The translations under genes were made by a program, and so were the position numbers. DNA of 64,000 nucleotides, from assembly GCA_021775595.1 (NCBI GenBank), contig JAJFHN010000041.1, forward strand, positions 1 to 64,000, written 5' to 3'. The number at the start of each line of letters is the position of its first letter. Within the stretch, counting starts at the first letter, position 1. This DNA is from Hyphomicrobiales bacterium (GTDB taxonomy: Bacteria > Pseudomonadota > Alphaproteobacteria > Rhizobiales > Methyloligellaceae). Positions 22,021 through 32,074 of the stretch are shown here, piece by piece. The notes beneath the pieces are model-generated. The model was not told where the DNA came from and made no database searches. It worked only from the letters and a program-made list of their open reading frames with translations.

Positions 22021-23433
22021 ATGACGAATCCGATCGTGACCCGTTTTGCCCCCTCGCCCACCGGTTTTCTGCATATCGGTGGGGCGCGCACGGCCTTGTT
22101 CAATTGGCTCTATGCCAAAGCAAAGGGCGGGCGCATGCTGCTGCGGATCGAAGACACAGACCGCCGGCGCTCCAGCGAGGAAGCTGTCGAGGCCATTTTG
22201 GCGGGCTTGAAATGGCTTGAGCTTGATTGGGACGGCGAACCGGTGTTTCAGCACGCCCATCAAGCCCGCCACCGCGAGATCGCCGAAGCGCTGCTGGCAG
22301 AAGGCATGGCCTACAAATGCTACTGCTCAAGTGAAGAACTGACTGAAATGCGCGAAAAAGCGCGCGCCGAAGGCCGGCCGCCGGTCTATGACGGGCGTTG
22401 GCGCGACCGCGATCCTGGCGATGCGCCGCCAGACGTCGACCCGGTCATTCGGTTCAAGTCTCCGCGCGAGGGCGAAACAGTCATCGACGATGCGGTGCAA
22501 GGGCCGGTTCGCGTCGCAAACAGTGAACTCGACGACCTGATTTTGCTGCGCAGCGACGGCACGCCGACCTATATGCTCTCGGTGGTGGTCGATGATCACG
22601 ATATGGGGATCACGCACGTCATTCGTGGCGACGATCACCTCACAAACGCGGCGCGCCAGTTGCAATTGTTCGTGGCGCTCGACTGGCAAACGCCGCAATT
22701 TTCCCATGTACCGCTCATTCATGGCAGCGACGGCGCCAAACTTTCCAAGCGTCACGGGGCGCTTGGCGTCGAGGCATACCGCGACATGGGTTACTTGCCG
22801 GCAGCGCTTCGCAACTATTTGGTGCGGCTGGGCTGGAGCCATGGCGACGACGAAATTTTCTCTACCGAAGAGTTGATCAAATGGTTTGATCTCGATGCCA
22901 TCGGGCGCGCACCAGCCCGCTTCGACTTCGCCAAACTCGAAAGTCTCAACAGCCACTATATCAACACGAGTCCCGACGAGACGCTGATTGCTGCCATTCG
23001 AGCGCTGCCCGACCAGCTTCTCAATCAGCACGGCTTGGTCGGCGATACCGAAAATTGGCAGAAACTGACGCGCGCCCTGCCCGTCCTCAAACCGCGCGCC
23101 CGCACGCTGATCGACATCATCGAGGGCGCGCGGTTCTTGTTCGCCACGCGACCCCTAACGATGGACGCTAAGGCCGATAAAATTCTTAGTGATCAATCGG
23201 TTGAGGTGTTGAGAGAGCTCCTGGCGGAGCTCGAGACATCAGCCGCATGGGATGTCCCATCTCTCGAGCGCGATGTGCGAGGGTTCATCGAGGCGAATGA
23301 CATCAAAATGGGTGCCGTCGCCCAACCGCTGCGCGCGGCTCTCACCGGCGGTACGACTTCGCCTGGGATCTTCGACGTGCTCGCGCTTCTGGGACGCGAT
23401 GAGGCGCTCGAGCGTATCCGCGACCGGCTCTGA
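22021..23433 (+). CDS. gltX: Glutamyl-tRNA synthetase
   Basis: This 470-residue class I synthetase charges tRNA-Glu. The N-terminal catalytic domain shows [20 protein letters not shown] with the HIGH-type motif, [10 protein letters not shown], and the second signature as KLSKRHG near residue 242. The anticodon-binding helical domain follows with SLNSHYI and ends normally. Many alphaproteobacteria carry a second, paralogous GltX that can mischarge tRNA-Gln; which of the two this is cannot be settled here. It diverges from comEC and precedes gltA by 179 bases. Confidence 0.97.
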   Translation: MTNPIVTRFAPSPTGFLHIGGARTALFNWLYAKAKGGRMLLRIEDTDRRRSSEEAVEAILAGLKWLELDWDGEPVFQHAHQARHREIAEALLAEGMAYKCYCSSEELTEMREKARAEGRPPVYDGRWRDRDPGDAPPDVDPVIRFKSPREGETVIDDAVQGPVRVANSELDDLILLRSDGTPTYMLSVVVDDHDMGITHVIRGDDHLTNAARQLQLFVALDWQTPQFSHVPLIHGSDGAKLSKRHGALGVEAYRDMGYLPAALRNYLVRLGWSHGDDEIFSTEELIKWFDLDAIGRAPARFDFAKLESLNSHYINTSPDETLIAAIRALPDQLLNQHGLVGDTENWQKLTRALPVLKPRARTLIDIIEGARFLFATRPLTMDAKADKILSDQSVEVLRELLAELETSAAWDVPSLERDVRGFIEANDIKMGAVAQPLRAALTGGTTSPGIFDVLALLGRDEALERIRDRL

Positions 23434-23612
23434 AATTAAATTTGTGTGTAACAATTCTGCGCACAAAGCCGTGCCCCGCCCCCCCAATTTTTGGGGCAAA
23501 ACTTGCGACAATCGGCGAAATCGATTACGCAGACGCTATCTTCATTTTAGTAATAAGTTTGACGTCCGGCATCGTGGCAGCGCCATGGGCGATCGAGCGA
23601 AGGAGAGCATGC

Positions 23613-24950
23613 ATGAGCAAGGCGGGTGCCTCAAAAAAAGACACAACAAAAGCCAGTTCGGAGGCTGCCGCGTCTGCTTCTATTTCGGTCGGTGACTTCG
23701 CGGAAGACCTGCCAGTCTATTCGGGCACCATGGGCCCGCAGGTCATCGACGTTTCCAAGCTCTACACCGATACAGACTATTTCACCTACGACCCGGGTTT
23801 TACATCAACCGCCAGTTGCGCCTCCAAGATCACGTTCATTGATGGCGATAAGGGATTGCTGCTCTACCGCGGCTACCCAATCGACCAATTGGCCGAGTTC
23901 GGCAATTACCTTGAGACGTGTCATTTGTTGCTCTATGGCGAGCTGCCCAATGAAGCCGAGAATAAGGATTTCATACAGCGCGTTACGCGCCACACCATGA
24001 TTCACGAGCAGATGAACCGGTTTTTCACCGGTTTTCGCCGTGACGCGCATCCCATGGCGGTGATGGTCGGCAGTGTCGGAGCGCTTTCAGCATTCTATCA
24101 CGACTCGACCGATATCTCCGATCCCGTTCAGCGCGATATCGCAAGCATTCGCATGATTGCAAAAATGCCAACAATGGCGGCGATGGCGTACAAATATTCC
24201 ATCGGCCAGCCCTTCATTTATCCGCGCAACGACCTCGATTACGCCGCCAATTTCCTGAGCATGTGTTTCGCGGTGCCGTGCGAGCCATTTCAGGTCAATC
24301 CCGTGCTGGCGCGGGCAATGGACAGGATCTTCATTCTGCACGCCGATCACGAGCAAAACGCATCGACATCGACCGTGCGCCTTGCCGGTTCATCGGGCGC
24401 CAATCCATTTGCTTGTATTTCCGCCGGCATCGCTTGCCTATGGGGCCCCGCCCATGGCGGGGCGAACGAAGCCGCGCTCGACATGCTCGAACAGATCGGC
24501 ACCATCGATCGAATTCCCGAGTTCATCGCCCGGGCCAAGGACAAGAATGACCCATTCCGCCTGATGGGCTTTGGCCACAGGGTTTATAAGAACTACGACC
24601 CACGCGCCCGGATCATGCAAAAGACCTGTCACGAAGTCCTCAACGAAACCGGATCCGATCACGATCCCACCTTACCGGTGGCGATGGAGCTGGAAAAAAT
24701 TGCGCTTGAAGACGAATACTTCGTCTCCAGGAAGCTTTATCCGAATGTCGATTTCTATTCGGGCATTACGCTGCGCGCGCTCGGATTTCCGCGCACCATG
24801 TTCACCGTGCTGTTTGCTCTCGCCCGCACGGTTGGCTGGATCGCGCAATGGAAAGAGATGATTGAAGACCCGGACCAGCGCATTGGGCGGCCTCGTCAGC
24901 TTTATACGGGCCCGGTGATGCGCAGCTACGCCGAGATCGATCAACGTTGA
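23613..24950 (+). CDS. gltA: Citrate synthase
   Basis: GltA condenses acetyl-CoA and oxaloacetate at the entry to the citrate cycle. The 445-residue protein is the hexameric, type II-like bacterial form. The ATG at 23613 is chosen because AAGGAG lies seven bases before it; the open frame continues 57 codons upstream without family sequence. A Ser/Ala/Lys-rich leader of about 30 residues precedes the core. Active-site segments are [41 protein letters not shown] and [13 protein letters not shown] with the catalytic Asp. It faces lpxB with only 12 bases between the stop codons. Confidence 0.97.
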   Translation: MSKAGASKKDTTKASSEAAASASISVGDFAEDLPVYSGTMGPQVIDVSKLYTDTDYFTYDPGFTSTASCASKITFIDGDKGLLLYRGYPIDQLAEFGNYLETCHLLLYGELPNEAENKDFIQRVTRHTMIHEQMNRFFTGFRRDAHPMAVMVGSVGALSAFYHDSTDISDPVQRDIASIRMIAKMPTMAAMAYKYSIGQPFIYPRNDLDYAANFLSMCFAVPCEPFQVNPVLARAMDRIFILHADHEQNASTSTVRLAGSSGANPFACISAGIACLWGPAHGGANEAALDMLEQIGTIDRIPEFIARAKDKNDPFRLMGFGHRVYKNYDPRARIMQKTCHEVLNETGSDHDPTLPVAMELEKIALEDEYFVSRKLYPNVDFYSGITLRALGFPRTMFTVLFALARTVGWIAQWKEMIEDPDQRIGRPRQLYTGPVMRSYAEIDQR

Positions 24951-24951
24951 G

Positions 24952-24972
24952 GCGCGGCCGTACTAGCCGCGC
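24952..24972. terminator. GC-rich hairpin between convergent gltA and lpxB
   Basis: GCGCGGC and GCCGCGC form a perfect seven-base-pair stem with a seven-base loop. The stem lies just after the gltA stop and includes the lpxB stop codon in its loop and edge. It could act on both strands. T-runs are short, so the call is tentative. Confidence 0.4.
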
Positions 24973-26141
24973 TTCGCGAACTCTAAAACGATCTCTGCCG
25001 CCTTCTCGCTCGGCGTACCCTGGTCGAGCATCATGCGATCCTTCAATCCGGCAAGCGCCGCCATTTGCCGGTCCCGCTCGCTGCCACCGGTCACGAGCGG
25101 CGCCAACGCATCTGCCAGATGCTCCGCGGTACAGTCTTCTTGAATGAATTCGGGAAATACGTTCTCCTCCAAGATCAAATTGGGAAGGACGATGGACTGC
25201 GCCTTTATCATGCGGCGCAGAAAAATTGCCGACAGCGGTTCGACGCGATAGGCGACAATCATCGGCGTTCCAGCCAACGCCAGTTCAAGGGTGGCTGTTC
25301 CCGATGCCGTAATCGCGGCACGCGCGAGTGAAAACGACTGGTATTTCTCGGTTTCGCCTTGAATATAGGTCGGCTGGATCGGCCAATCGCGGCTGCCTTC
25401 CTCGACCATTGAACGCACCGAATCGACCACTGGAATGATCACTTGCAGCGGTCCGATGCGGTCGATTAGCACCTCTAGCGCGCGGCCGATCGGATCCATA
25501 AGCCGGCCGACCTCGTTTGGACGGCTGCCCGGCAGAACAACGATTACAGGCTCGTCGTCGGCCAGACCAAGACGCTTGGAAAGATCCCTTGGTTTCAATG
25601 ATTTGATCCAATTTGCGCGCTCGATCAACGGATGGCCGACATAGCTGCAAGGCGGTCCTTGCAACCGCTTGTGAGCCGCCGGCTCAAACGGCAGCAAAGC
25701 CAGTACATGGTCGATGTAGGACCGCATCTTCGGCGCCCGGCCCGGTCGCCACGCCCAGACGCTCGGCGACACATAATCGATAATGGGGATATCGGGGCGG
25801 CTGCGCCGAACGCGCTTGGCAATGGGATGGGTGAATTCGGGACTGTCGAGAATCACCAACACATCTGGGTTGGCCTCGATCACCGCCCGCTTGGTTTGAA
25901 AGACGCGCCGTGCAATTTTTGGCAACCGCATCAAAATTGCGAGCGGACCCATAATGGCGACATCCGAGAGCGGGAAGAGCGAATGCATCCCCTGTGCGGC
26001 CATCGCTTCACCGCCAACACCCGAAAATTCAACTTTCTGGCTGGCTTGCTGAGAGATGGCAGCCATCAGCTTTGCACCCAATTGATCGCCAGAGTGCTCA
26101 CCGGCAATCAAAAAAATATGTAAGCCGTCGGTCGTTGTCAT
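24963..26141 (-). CDS. lpxB: Lipid-A-disaccharide synthase
   Basis: LpxB joins UDP-2,3-diacylglucosamine and 2,3-diacylglucosamine 1-phosphate to form the lipid A disaccharide at the inner membrane. The 392-residue GT-B-type protein shows FLIAGEHSGDQLGAKLM at the N-terminus, then FSGVGGEAMAAQGM, VDYVSPSVWAWRPGR-type text (here IDYVSPSVWAWRPGRA), CSYVGHPLIE, VLPGSRPNEVGRL, and the nucleotide-binding ASGTATLELALAGTPMIVAY. Length is normal. It is the last gene of the large minus-strand lipid A run and lies 55 bases after lpxI, the enzyme that makes one of its substrates. Confidence 0.97.
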   Translation of the reverse strand: MTTTDGLHIFLIAGEHSGDQLGAKLMAAISQQASQKVEFSGVGGEAMAAQGMHSLFPLSDVAIMGPLAILMRLPKIARRVFQTKRAVIEANPDVLVILDSPEFTHPIAKRVRRSRPDIPIIDYVSPSVWAWRPGRAPKMRSYIDHVLALLPFEPAAHKRLQGPPCSYVGHPLIERANWIKSLKPRDLSKRLGLADDEPVIVVLPGSRPNEVGRLMDPIGRALEVLIDRIGPLQVIIPVVDSVRSMVEEGSRDWPIQPTYIQGETEKYQSFSLARAAITASGTATLELALAGTPMIVAYRVEPLSAIFLRRMIKAQSIVLPNLILEENVFPEFIQEDCTAEHLADALAPLVTGGSERDRQMAALAGLKDRMMLDQGTPSEKAAEIVLEFAKRG

Positions 26142-26196
26142 CGAGTTCTACGCGCAAGGCGGCCCGCTCTCCCCAAAGTCAGCTTGGTGCGATCGC

Positions 26197-27063
26197 TCAT
26201 TTTTGAGATGTGCCAGCGGCGACGCCGACAACAAACAAGCCCAATTTATCAGCCTCCTCAATCACGCCGGCGCGCTCGGCAATCAGCACATCACCGGCTG
26301 CGATGGCGATGCCGTTCAAGCGGGCCTCGCTTGCACGCCGTACGGTCTCGGGGCCGATCGCAGGCAAATCGACCCGACGCTCTTGGCCCGGCTTAGCGCA
26401 TTTGATGAGCACACCCGATTTCTCCTTGCCCCACTTGGGGCTCCAACGCTTGACGTTGGCACACCGCTCTAGCAGCGCGTCAGTGCCCTCCGCTGCCTCG
26501 ACGGCCAGCACATGGCCGCGCGCCACCACCACCGCCTGGCCGACGTCAAACCGGCCCATGGCGTTGATCAGTTCAATGGCCATGTCGATATCGGTGCTGT
26601 CCTGCTTGCTGGGCCGCTTGCGCCCCATCGGGCCATCCGAAGCCAACAAATCCGGCGCAATATCGTGGGCGCCGACGACGCAAAATCCTTTTTTCTCGAA
26701 AAACTCGACAACGCTGCTCAGAACGGAATTGTCGCCGCCTACAAGTGCGCTCAAAAGCGCCGGTAGGTTGGCGAGCGTGCCCAGATCCATGCGCAGATCG
26801 TCCATTTTCGGGCGTCGAACGCCGCCGATGATCACGAGATCCTCGCACTGTTCTTTTTTGAGCACTTTCAGGATTCGTCCGATTTCCCCGATGTTCACCC
26901 AGGTGTGGGGAAAGGTCTCGACCTCGGCGTCGGCGGCATTCTCAAGGGCAATCAAATGAACCGGACGGCCAGCAGCAGCAGCCGCCGTGGCGACTGATAT
27001 CGGCATCATGCCGCTGCCGGCAATGATACCGATTCGAGCGTTTTTAGCCGTGTCAGCCATCAT
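26197..27063 (-). CDS. lpxI: UDP-2,3-diacylglucosamine diphosphatase LpxI
   Basis: LpxI hydrolyses UDP-2,3-diacylglucosamine to the 1-phosphate. It is the alphaproteobacterial replacement for LpxH and was formerly DUF1009. The 288-residue protein has the N-terminal domain starting IGIIAGSGMMPISVA and continuing with VNIGEIGRILKVLKKE, IIGGVRRPKM. The C-terminal catalytic domain has DTDIDMAIELI-type sequence (here DSTDIDMAIEL), VVVARGHVLAVEAAEGTD, KWGKEKSGVLIKCAKPGQ, RRVDLPAIGPETV and AIAAGDVLIAER. It lies between lpxA and lpxB, which is its standard place. Confidence 0.95.
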   Translation of the reverse strand: MMADTAKNARIGIIAGSGMMPISVATAAAAAGRPVHLIALENAADAEVETFPHTWVNIGEIGRILKVLKKEQCEDLVIIGGVRRPKMDDLRMDLGTLANLPALLSALVGGDNSVLSSVVEFFEKKGFCVVGAHDIAPDLLASDGPMGRKRPSKQDSTDIDMAIELINAMGRFDVGQAVVVARGHVLAVEAAEGTDALLERCANVKRWSPKWGKEKSGVLIKCAKPGQERRVDLPAIGPETVRRASEARLNGIAIAAGDVLIAERAGVIEEADKLGLFVVGVAAGTSQK

Positions 27064-27105
27064 GTTTGTTGATCCGGCGGCGCCGGTGTCGGCATTGATC
27101 GCTTG

Positions 27106-27897
27106 TCAGTTTGACCGCGGCACACAGAGCGATCTGTCCGATGCCACTCTGATGAATTCGATTACGCACGCGACGCCGACATCCTCGCCGAACATTTTTT
27201 CGACATCCTCCAGCCGCTCCATCAGCGTGCCTTCCTCTGAAAACAGCATGCGGTATGCTTTTCGCAGATTGTGGATCTGCTCTCGTTTGATGCCCTGACG
27301 CTTCAAACCAACGATGTTGAGGCCCGAGAGCGTGGCCCGATTTCCAAGCGCCATTCCGAACGGAATTAGATCGTTTTCAACCCCGGACATGCCACCGACA
27401 AAGGCGTGTGCACCCACGCGCACAAACTGATGAACGGCCGATAAGCCGCCCAGAATTGCGTGATCTCCGACGACACAATGGCCTGCCAAGGTCGCGTTGT
27501 TGGCTAGGATCACATGATCGCCGACTTGGCAGTCGTGGGCGACATGGGCGCCAACCATAAAGAAGCCGTGGGAACCGACGCGTGTCTCCAATCCCCCGCC
27601 ATCGGTACCGGGGTTCATGGTGACGTGTTCGCGGATAACTGTGTTCTCTCCGATGGTCAGCTTGCTCTCCTCACCACCATATTTTAGATCCTGAGGAATA
27701 TGACCGATCGAAGCGAATGGAAAAATTTGACAGTTAGCGCCGACGCTCGTGTTGCCCGTTACAACGACATGCGACTTCAATTTGCAACCGTCGCCCAATT
27801 CGACACCCGAACCGATGACCGAATAGGCGCCGATCTCGACTTCCGAACCGAGCTTAGCGCCGGGATCGACCACAGCTGTGGGATGAATGGCTGACAT
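27106..27897 (-). CDS. lpxA: UDP-N-acetylglucosamine acyltransferase LpxA
   Basis: LpxA adds the first hydroxyacyl chain to UDP-GlcNAc. The 263-residue protein is a left-handed beta helix, with hexapeptide repeats from IHPTAVVDPGAKLGSEVEIG through about residue 185. The catalytic histidine is in GAHVAHDCQVGD, and the family's NTVIREHVTMNPGT and GGLSAVHQFVRVG segments are present. The C-terminal helical domain starts near GLKRQGIKREQI. It follows fabZ by 14 bases and precedes lpxI by 42, so acyl-chain supply and use are encoded together. Confidence 0.97.
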   Translation of the reverse strand: MSAIHPTAVVDPGAKLGSEVEIGAYSVIGSGVELGDGCKLKSHVVVTGNTSVGANCQIFPFASIGHIPQDLKYGGEESKLTIGENTVIREHVTMNPGTDGGGLETRVGSHGFFMVGAHVAHDCQVGDHVILANNATLAGHCVVGDHAILGGLSAVHQFVRVGAHAFVGGMSGVENDLIPFGMALGNRATLSGLNIVGLKRQGIKREQIHNLRKAYRMLFSEEGTLMERLEDVEKMFGEDVGVACVIEFIRVASDRSLCVPRSN

Positions 27898-27911
27898 AAA
27901 CGGCGGTGCGA

Positions 27912-28379
27912 CTAGGTTTCGACGATCATTGCGCTGAATTCCGCCTCGGAGACGAGCTCACCATCGACATGGGCCTCGCAACGGAATCGCCATACACGAC
28001 CGCGATGGCGGACTTTCTTTACGTGATACTGGACCGTGTCACCAGGCACGACAGGCCGGCGGAAGCGGGCCCGGTCAATGGCCATGAAATAAACCAGTGA
28101 AGGCTCGTAGTCTTCCTCCATGCTGGCAACACACAATGCGCCTGCCGTCTGAGCCATACCTTCAATCAGCAAGACGCCAGGCATCACCGGTTGATCGGGA
28201 AAATGACCTTGGAAGAACGGCTCGTTTATCGTGACGTTTTTTATACCGATGGCAAACTTATCGCCCTCCATCTCAGTGATCTTATCGACCATGAGAAACG
28301 GATAGCGATGGGGCAAAAGCTTCAGAATGCGGACGATGTCCGCGCTATCAAGCTTCTTGTCGGCCTTGGTGTCGTTCAT
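27912..28379 (-). CDS. fabZ: 3-hydroxyacyl-[acyl-carrier-protein] dehydratase FabZ
   Basis: FabZ dehydrates 3-hydroxyacyl-ACP in fatty acid elongation and competes with LpxA and LpxD for that pool. The 155-residue hot-dog-fold protein has the catalytic His in [11 protein letters not shown] near residue 24, [18 protein letters not shown], and the catalytic Glu in [12 protein letters not shown] conserved end, [14 protein letters not shown], follows. The first 12 residues are charged and non-conserved. It lies between lpxD (42 bases upstream) and lpxA (14 bases downstream), the usual order. Confidence 0.97.
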   Translation of the reverse strand: MNDTKADKKLDSADIVRILKLLPHRYPFLMVDKITEMEGDKFAIGIKNVTINEPFFQGHFPDQPVMPGVLLIEGMAQTAGALCVASMEEDYEPSLVYFMAIDRARFRRPVVPGDTVQYHVKKVRHRGRVWRFRCEAHVDGELVSEAEFSAMIVET

Positions 28380-28421
28380 AAGATTTATACAACCTGACTT
28401 GCTCGGCGACCGCGGATGCGA

Positions 28422-29486
28422 TCAATCAGCAGCGTCCTTGGCCTTTCTATCGCCGCCAGACTGCTGGCTAAGCTTCTTCAATATGGTGATCTCGCGAAAC
28501 CATTGCTTAACGGGTTTTGCGGGCGTTCCACCCCACCGAGCTCCCGGCGGCACATCGCTGTTTACATTGCTGGTCGCTGCGATTTGAGCGCCCATTCCTA
28601 TGCGGACATGTCCGACCACGCCGCACTGGCCACCCATGGCAACGAAGTCCTCCAGCACCGTGCTGCCTGAGATGCCCGTTTGGGCCACGATAACGCAGTG
28701 CCGTCCAATCGTGACGTTGTGCCCGATTTGAACGAGATTATCAATTTTTGTCCCTTCACCAATTATGGTGTCGCGGATGGCGCCTCGGTCGACGGTCGTG
28801 TTGGCGCCAATTTCGACGCCATCTTGGATGATTACGCGCCCTATTTGCGGGACTTTTAAATGGCCCTGCGGCCCCATGGCGAAGCCGAATCCGTCCTGTC
28901 CGACACAAACACCAGCGTGCAGGATGACATTATTGCCGATCAGAGCGTGGGTGATACTGGCATTGGGGCCGATGTAACAATTGCGGCCGATATGGACCCG
29001 GTAACCGATCACAGCGCCCGCGGCAATGGTCGTACCGCTGCCAATGCGCGCCTCTCGGCCAATTATCGCACCGGGTTCAACGCGAACATCGTCTTCCAAC
29101 TCAGCGCTCGGATCGATGCCCGGAGCGCCCTCGGTCTGAGAGTTTTCAGCCGCGCGAGTGAGCAATGCGCTTGGATAAAACAGCGTCAGCGCCTGCGCGA
29201 ATGACCGATAGGGCTGGCTGCAAATGAGCAATGCAGTGCGCTCTGGCGCGTGGTCGGCAAAGCGCTTCCCCACCAAACAGGCCGTTGCAGACGTGTCCTT
29301 GAATTGAGACACGTATTTCGGATTATCGAGAAACGATATGTCGCCCACGCCAGCGTCATCCAGCGTCTTAACGTCCCGGATCTCAACAGCCTGATCGACA
29401 TCAGACGCTGGATCCGCGTCGATGTGCTTCAGGATCTCGGTCAGTGAAAAGGGCCCAGCCCGCTCAAAAAAACCAGGATGCTCCAT
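28422..29486 (-). CDS. lpxD: UDP-3-O-acylglucosamine N-acyltransferase LpxD
   Basis: LpxD adds the second hydroxyacyl chain in lipid A synthesis. The 354-residue protein starts at 29486 (MEHPGFFERAGPFSLTEILK); eleven more codons are open upstream but do not match the family. An N-terminal uridine-binding domain contains DISFLDNPKYVSQF. The left-handed beta helix begins near residue 110, and the catalytic His region is within VQIGHNVTIGRHCVIVAQTG. A C-terminal helix ends in a Lys/Asp tail. It follows bamA directly, with no skp/ompH gene between them as there is in E. coli. Confidence 0.97.
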   Translation of the reverse strand: MEHPGFFERAGPFSLTEILKHIDADPASDVDQAVEIRDVKTLDDAGVGDISFLDNPKYVSQFKDTSATACLVGKRFADHAPERTALLICSQPYRSFAQALTLFYPSALLTRAAENSQTEGAPGIDPSAELEDDVRVEPGAIIGREARIGSGTTIAAGAVIGYRVHIGRNCYIGPNASITHALIGNNVILHAGVCVGQDGFGFAMGPQGHLKVPQIGRVIIQDGVEIGANTTVDRGAIRDTIIGEGTKIDNLVQIGHNVTIGRHCVIVAQTGISGSTVLEDFVAMGGQCGVVGHVRIGMGAQIAATSNVNSDVPPGARWGGTPAKPVKQWFREITILKKLSQQSGGDRKAKDAAD

Positions 29487-29558
29487 ACGATTACGCGCGT
29501 GTTGTGGGCATCTTCGCACGGTGCCGTTCAGTCATGGCACCCACGTCTGCCTGCCTCA

Positions 29559-31889
29559 TTAGAATTGTGTGGCGGCACCGAAGCGGAAAAGTTCTTCCTG
29601 GTCAAATGATTCCGACGTTAAGACGTGCGAGATATCGGCGCGGAATGGACCAAGCGGCGATTCCCAAATCAAGCTCATGCCGACGGACGACCTGATGGTC
29701 TTTGAATTTGCAACGAAAAATGTCTGTAGCAGACCAAGATCGCCTGGATTGAACAGCGTGCCGGCATCGGCGAATACCGCACCCTGCATCCCCAAAGCAT
29801 CTGGAACAAGTGGCAAGGGGAAGCGGATTTCGGCCGTCGCTGCGGCAAAGACCTTGCCGCCAAGAGCGTCATCGGTGCCAAGGTCGCGCGGACCAAAGCC
29901 AGCCCGATCGAAGCCGCGCACCGTCTCGCCGCCCTTGAAGAAGACGTCTTGCAGGCGGACATCCTGACCGCCCCAACCCTCGATGTTGCCGGCCTGGGCG
30001 CGTCCAACAAGAAGAATTTTCTTATAAAGCGGATAGTAGCCGCGACCTTCGGCGATCGATCGCAGATACTGCACATCGCCACCCACGCCGGCCAAATCTT
30101 GCGAGAAATTGAAATACAATCCCCGCGTCGGCTTCTTGGGATGATTGCGCGTGTCGTAAAGCAGCGTGTAGCCGACCGAAGAAGTGTTGGTCGCGCCTTC
30201 CGCATTGACAACGGCCAACGAGGCGAACGGCTGAACGTCGTAAATCTCTTCGCGCACAAAATTGTAGCGCGTGACGAATGCCCAATCCTCGTTGAGCGGA
30301 ACACCCATGCGTATGCCGCCGCCGGTGCGGCGCTGGCGGAAGGACGATTCGTCGCGCAGATCGTCCTCGCGATGGAAGACATCGAAGCCTGCGGATATGT
30401 TGCGGCCCAAGAAGCGCGGCTCGGTAAAGCCGAAGTCGATCTGCAAGCGCTCGAGACTGCCCGAGAGACCCAAGCGGACATATTGACCCTTGCCCAGCAG
30501 ATTGCGTTCTGAGAGCGATATGTCGCCGACGACGCCTTCGTTCGTCGAGTAACCTGCGCCGAATGAGAGCTCGCCCGTCGGCTGCTCGACCACGCTGACG
30601 CGAAGAATTATGCGATCGGGCGCCGACCCAGGGAGCGTATCAATCTTAACGCTCTTGAAGAACTGCAGGCCGCGCAAGCGGCGTTTGGCGGCATCGACGA
30701 GGATCCGGTTGTAGGCGTCGCCCTCCGCCAGGCGGAATTCGCGGCGGATCACATTATCCTGGGTTCGCGTATTGCCGACGATTTCGATGCGCTCGATATA
30801 GATGCGCGGACCCTGCTCGATGGTGTAGACGATCGAAATGGTCCGGCCGATCGGATCGCGCTCGATCAGGGGCCTGACGCGCCCGAATGCATAGCCCTGC
30901 TCTGCGACCTCAAGGGTGAGTTTCTCGACGGACTTCTCGATCTTCGACGCGTCGTAGATTTTGCCGGGCTTGGTGCTCACGGTGCGGCGCAATTGCGCCG
31001 GGTCGAGCTCGGCGAGCGATGTTCGAACGTTGATGTCGCCAAAACGGTATTGTTGGCCTTCTTCAATCGTGAACGTGATGAAGAAGCCGCGGCCATCGCG
31101 ATCAAGATCGGCGATGGCCGAAATGATCTGCGCATCGGCATAGCCGTTTTTCAGATAGAACTGGCGCAACAGCTCGCGATCCAACCGCAAGCGATCGGGG
31201 TCGTAAATATTGGTCGGCTTGAGGAAGCTCAGCAATCCCGTCCTAGTGGTCGTGATCACCTCGCGCAGCTGTGAGTCGCTGAAGTCCTGGTTGCCGACGA
31301 AATTGATGCTGCGGACAGTGGTTTCGGGACCCTCTTGGATCTCAAACACCAGGTCGACGCGATTGTGCTCAAGCTTGATGATTTTCGGGTCGACGCGCGC
31401 TGCAAACAGACCTTGGCGGCGATAGAGGTCGAGAATGCGCTGGACGTCGCTTTGCACCTTCGCTCGCGTATAGATCGAACGGGATCTGAGCTGGACTTCG
31501 GCGCCGAGCGTCTTGTCGTCGATTTCGGAGTTGCCCTCGAACGCGACGCGGTTGACGACGGGATTTTCAACGACTGCCACAACGACCGTGCTGCCTTGGC
31601 GGCGAATTTTGACGTCCTGAAACAAGCCGGTCGCGAAGAGTGATTTCAGGGAGCCGTTGACGGCTTCGGGATCGTAAGCGTCGCCGGTGCTAAATTGCAG
31701 ATAGGAACGCACCGTTTCAGGCTCGACGCGGCGGTTGCCCTCGACCCGAATGTTACGGATTGCTCCGCCAGCTTGCGCATGAGCCACATCGCCCATGGGC
31801 CCGCTGGCGACCACTGCCAACAAAGGCGCAGCTGTCACCGCCAGCAGGAGCAAAACAAGCCCTCTAGCTACCACCGTCCTCAGACGCAT
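29559..31889 (-). CDS. bamA: Outer membrane protein assembly factor BamA
   Basis: BamA inserts beta-barrel proteins into the outer membrane. The 776-residue precursor is taken from 31889 (MRLRTVVARGLVLLLLA) because a signal peptide starts there and AGAGGGG lies about ten bases before it; the open frame continues 21 codons upstream from a TTG. The signal peptide ends near AHAQA. POTRA domains cover about residues 45-400 (first: IRNIRVEGNRRVEPETVRSY). The barrel follows, with the conserved loop motif VRGFDRAGFGPRD and a C-terminal Phe (GAATQF), the outer-membrane targeting end. It lies between rseP and lpxD. Confidence 0.96.
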   Translation of the reverse strand: MRLRTVVARGLVLLLLAVTAAPLLAVVASGPMGDVAHAQAGGAIRNIRVEGNRRVEPETVRSYLQFSTGDAYDPEAVNGSLKSLFATGLFQDVKIRRQGSTVVVAVVENPVVNRVAFEGNSEIDDKTLGAEVQLRSRSIYTRAKVQSDVQRILDLYRRQGLFAARVDPKIIKLEHNRVDLVFEIQEGPETTVRSINFVGNQDFSDSQLREVITTTRTGLLSFLKPTNIYDPDRLRLDRELLRQFYLKNGYADAQIISAIADLDRDGRGFFITFTIEEGQQYRFGDINVRTSLAELDPAQLRRTVSTKPGKIYDASKIEKSVEKLTLEVAEQGYAFGRVRPLIERDPIGRTISIVYTIEQGPRIYIERIEIVGNTRTQDNVIRREFRLAEGDAYNRILVDAAKRRLRGLQFFKSVKIDTLPGSAPDRIILRVSVVEQPTGELSFGAGYSTNEGVVGDISLSERNLLGKGQYVRLGLSGSLERLQIDFGFTEPRFLGRNISAGFDVFHREDDLRDESSFRQRRTGGGIRMGVPLNEDWAFVTRYNFVREEIYDVQPFASLAVVNAEGATNTSSVGYTLLYDTRNHPKKPTRGLYFNFSQDLAGVGGDVQYLRSIAEGRGYYPLYKKILLVGRAQAGNIEGWGGQDVRLQDVFFKGGETVRGFDRAGFGPRDLGTDDALGGKVFAAATAEIRFPLPLVPDALGMQGAVFADAGTLFNPGDLGLLQTFFVANSKTIRSSVGMSLIWESPLGPFRADISHVLTSESFDQEELFRFGAATQF

Positions 31890-32074
31890 TCTTGTTGTAG
31901 CCCCTCTAATGCCGGACCCCCGACACACGCATAAACTCTTGTACGGCTTCAAAAAGCCACCGTTTTATGGCCGCATTATGATTAATTGTTGCATGTATAT
32001 CACACCGTTAGACGAATTCCAGCCGCGCGCAGGTGGTTTTTTTTGTTCTCCCCGCATTGACAGTCTGACGGCGT

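Noticed and set aside
23473-23500. C-run/T-run/G-run hairpin downstream of gltX as a terminator
   Set aside because: The T-run lies in the loop rather than after the stem and the following bases are not T-rich, so it does not look like an intrinsic terminator.
32035-32046. Plus-strand T-run between rseP and bamA as a terminator
   Set aside because: No stable stem precedes it on the plus strand, and on the minus strand, where the genes lie, it is an A-run.
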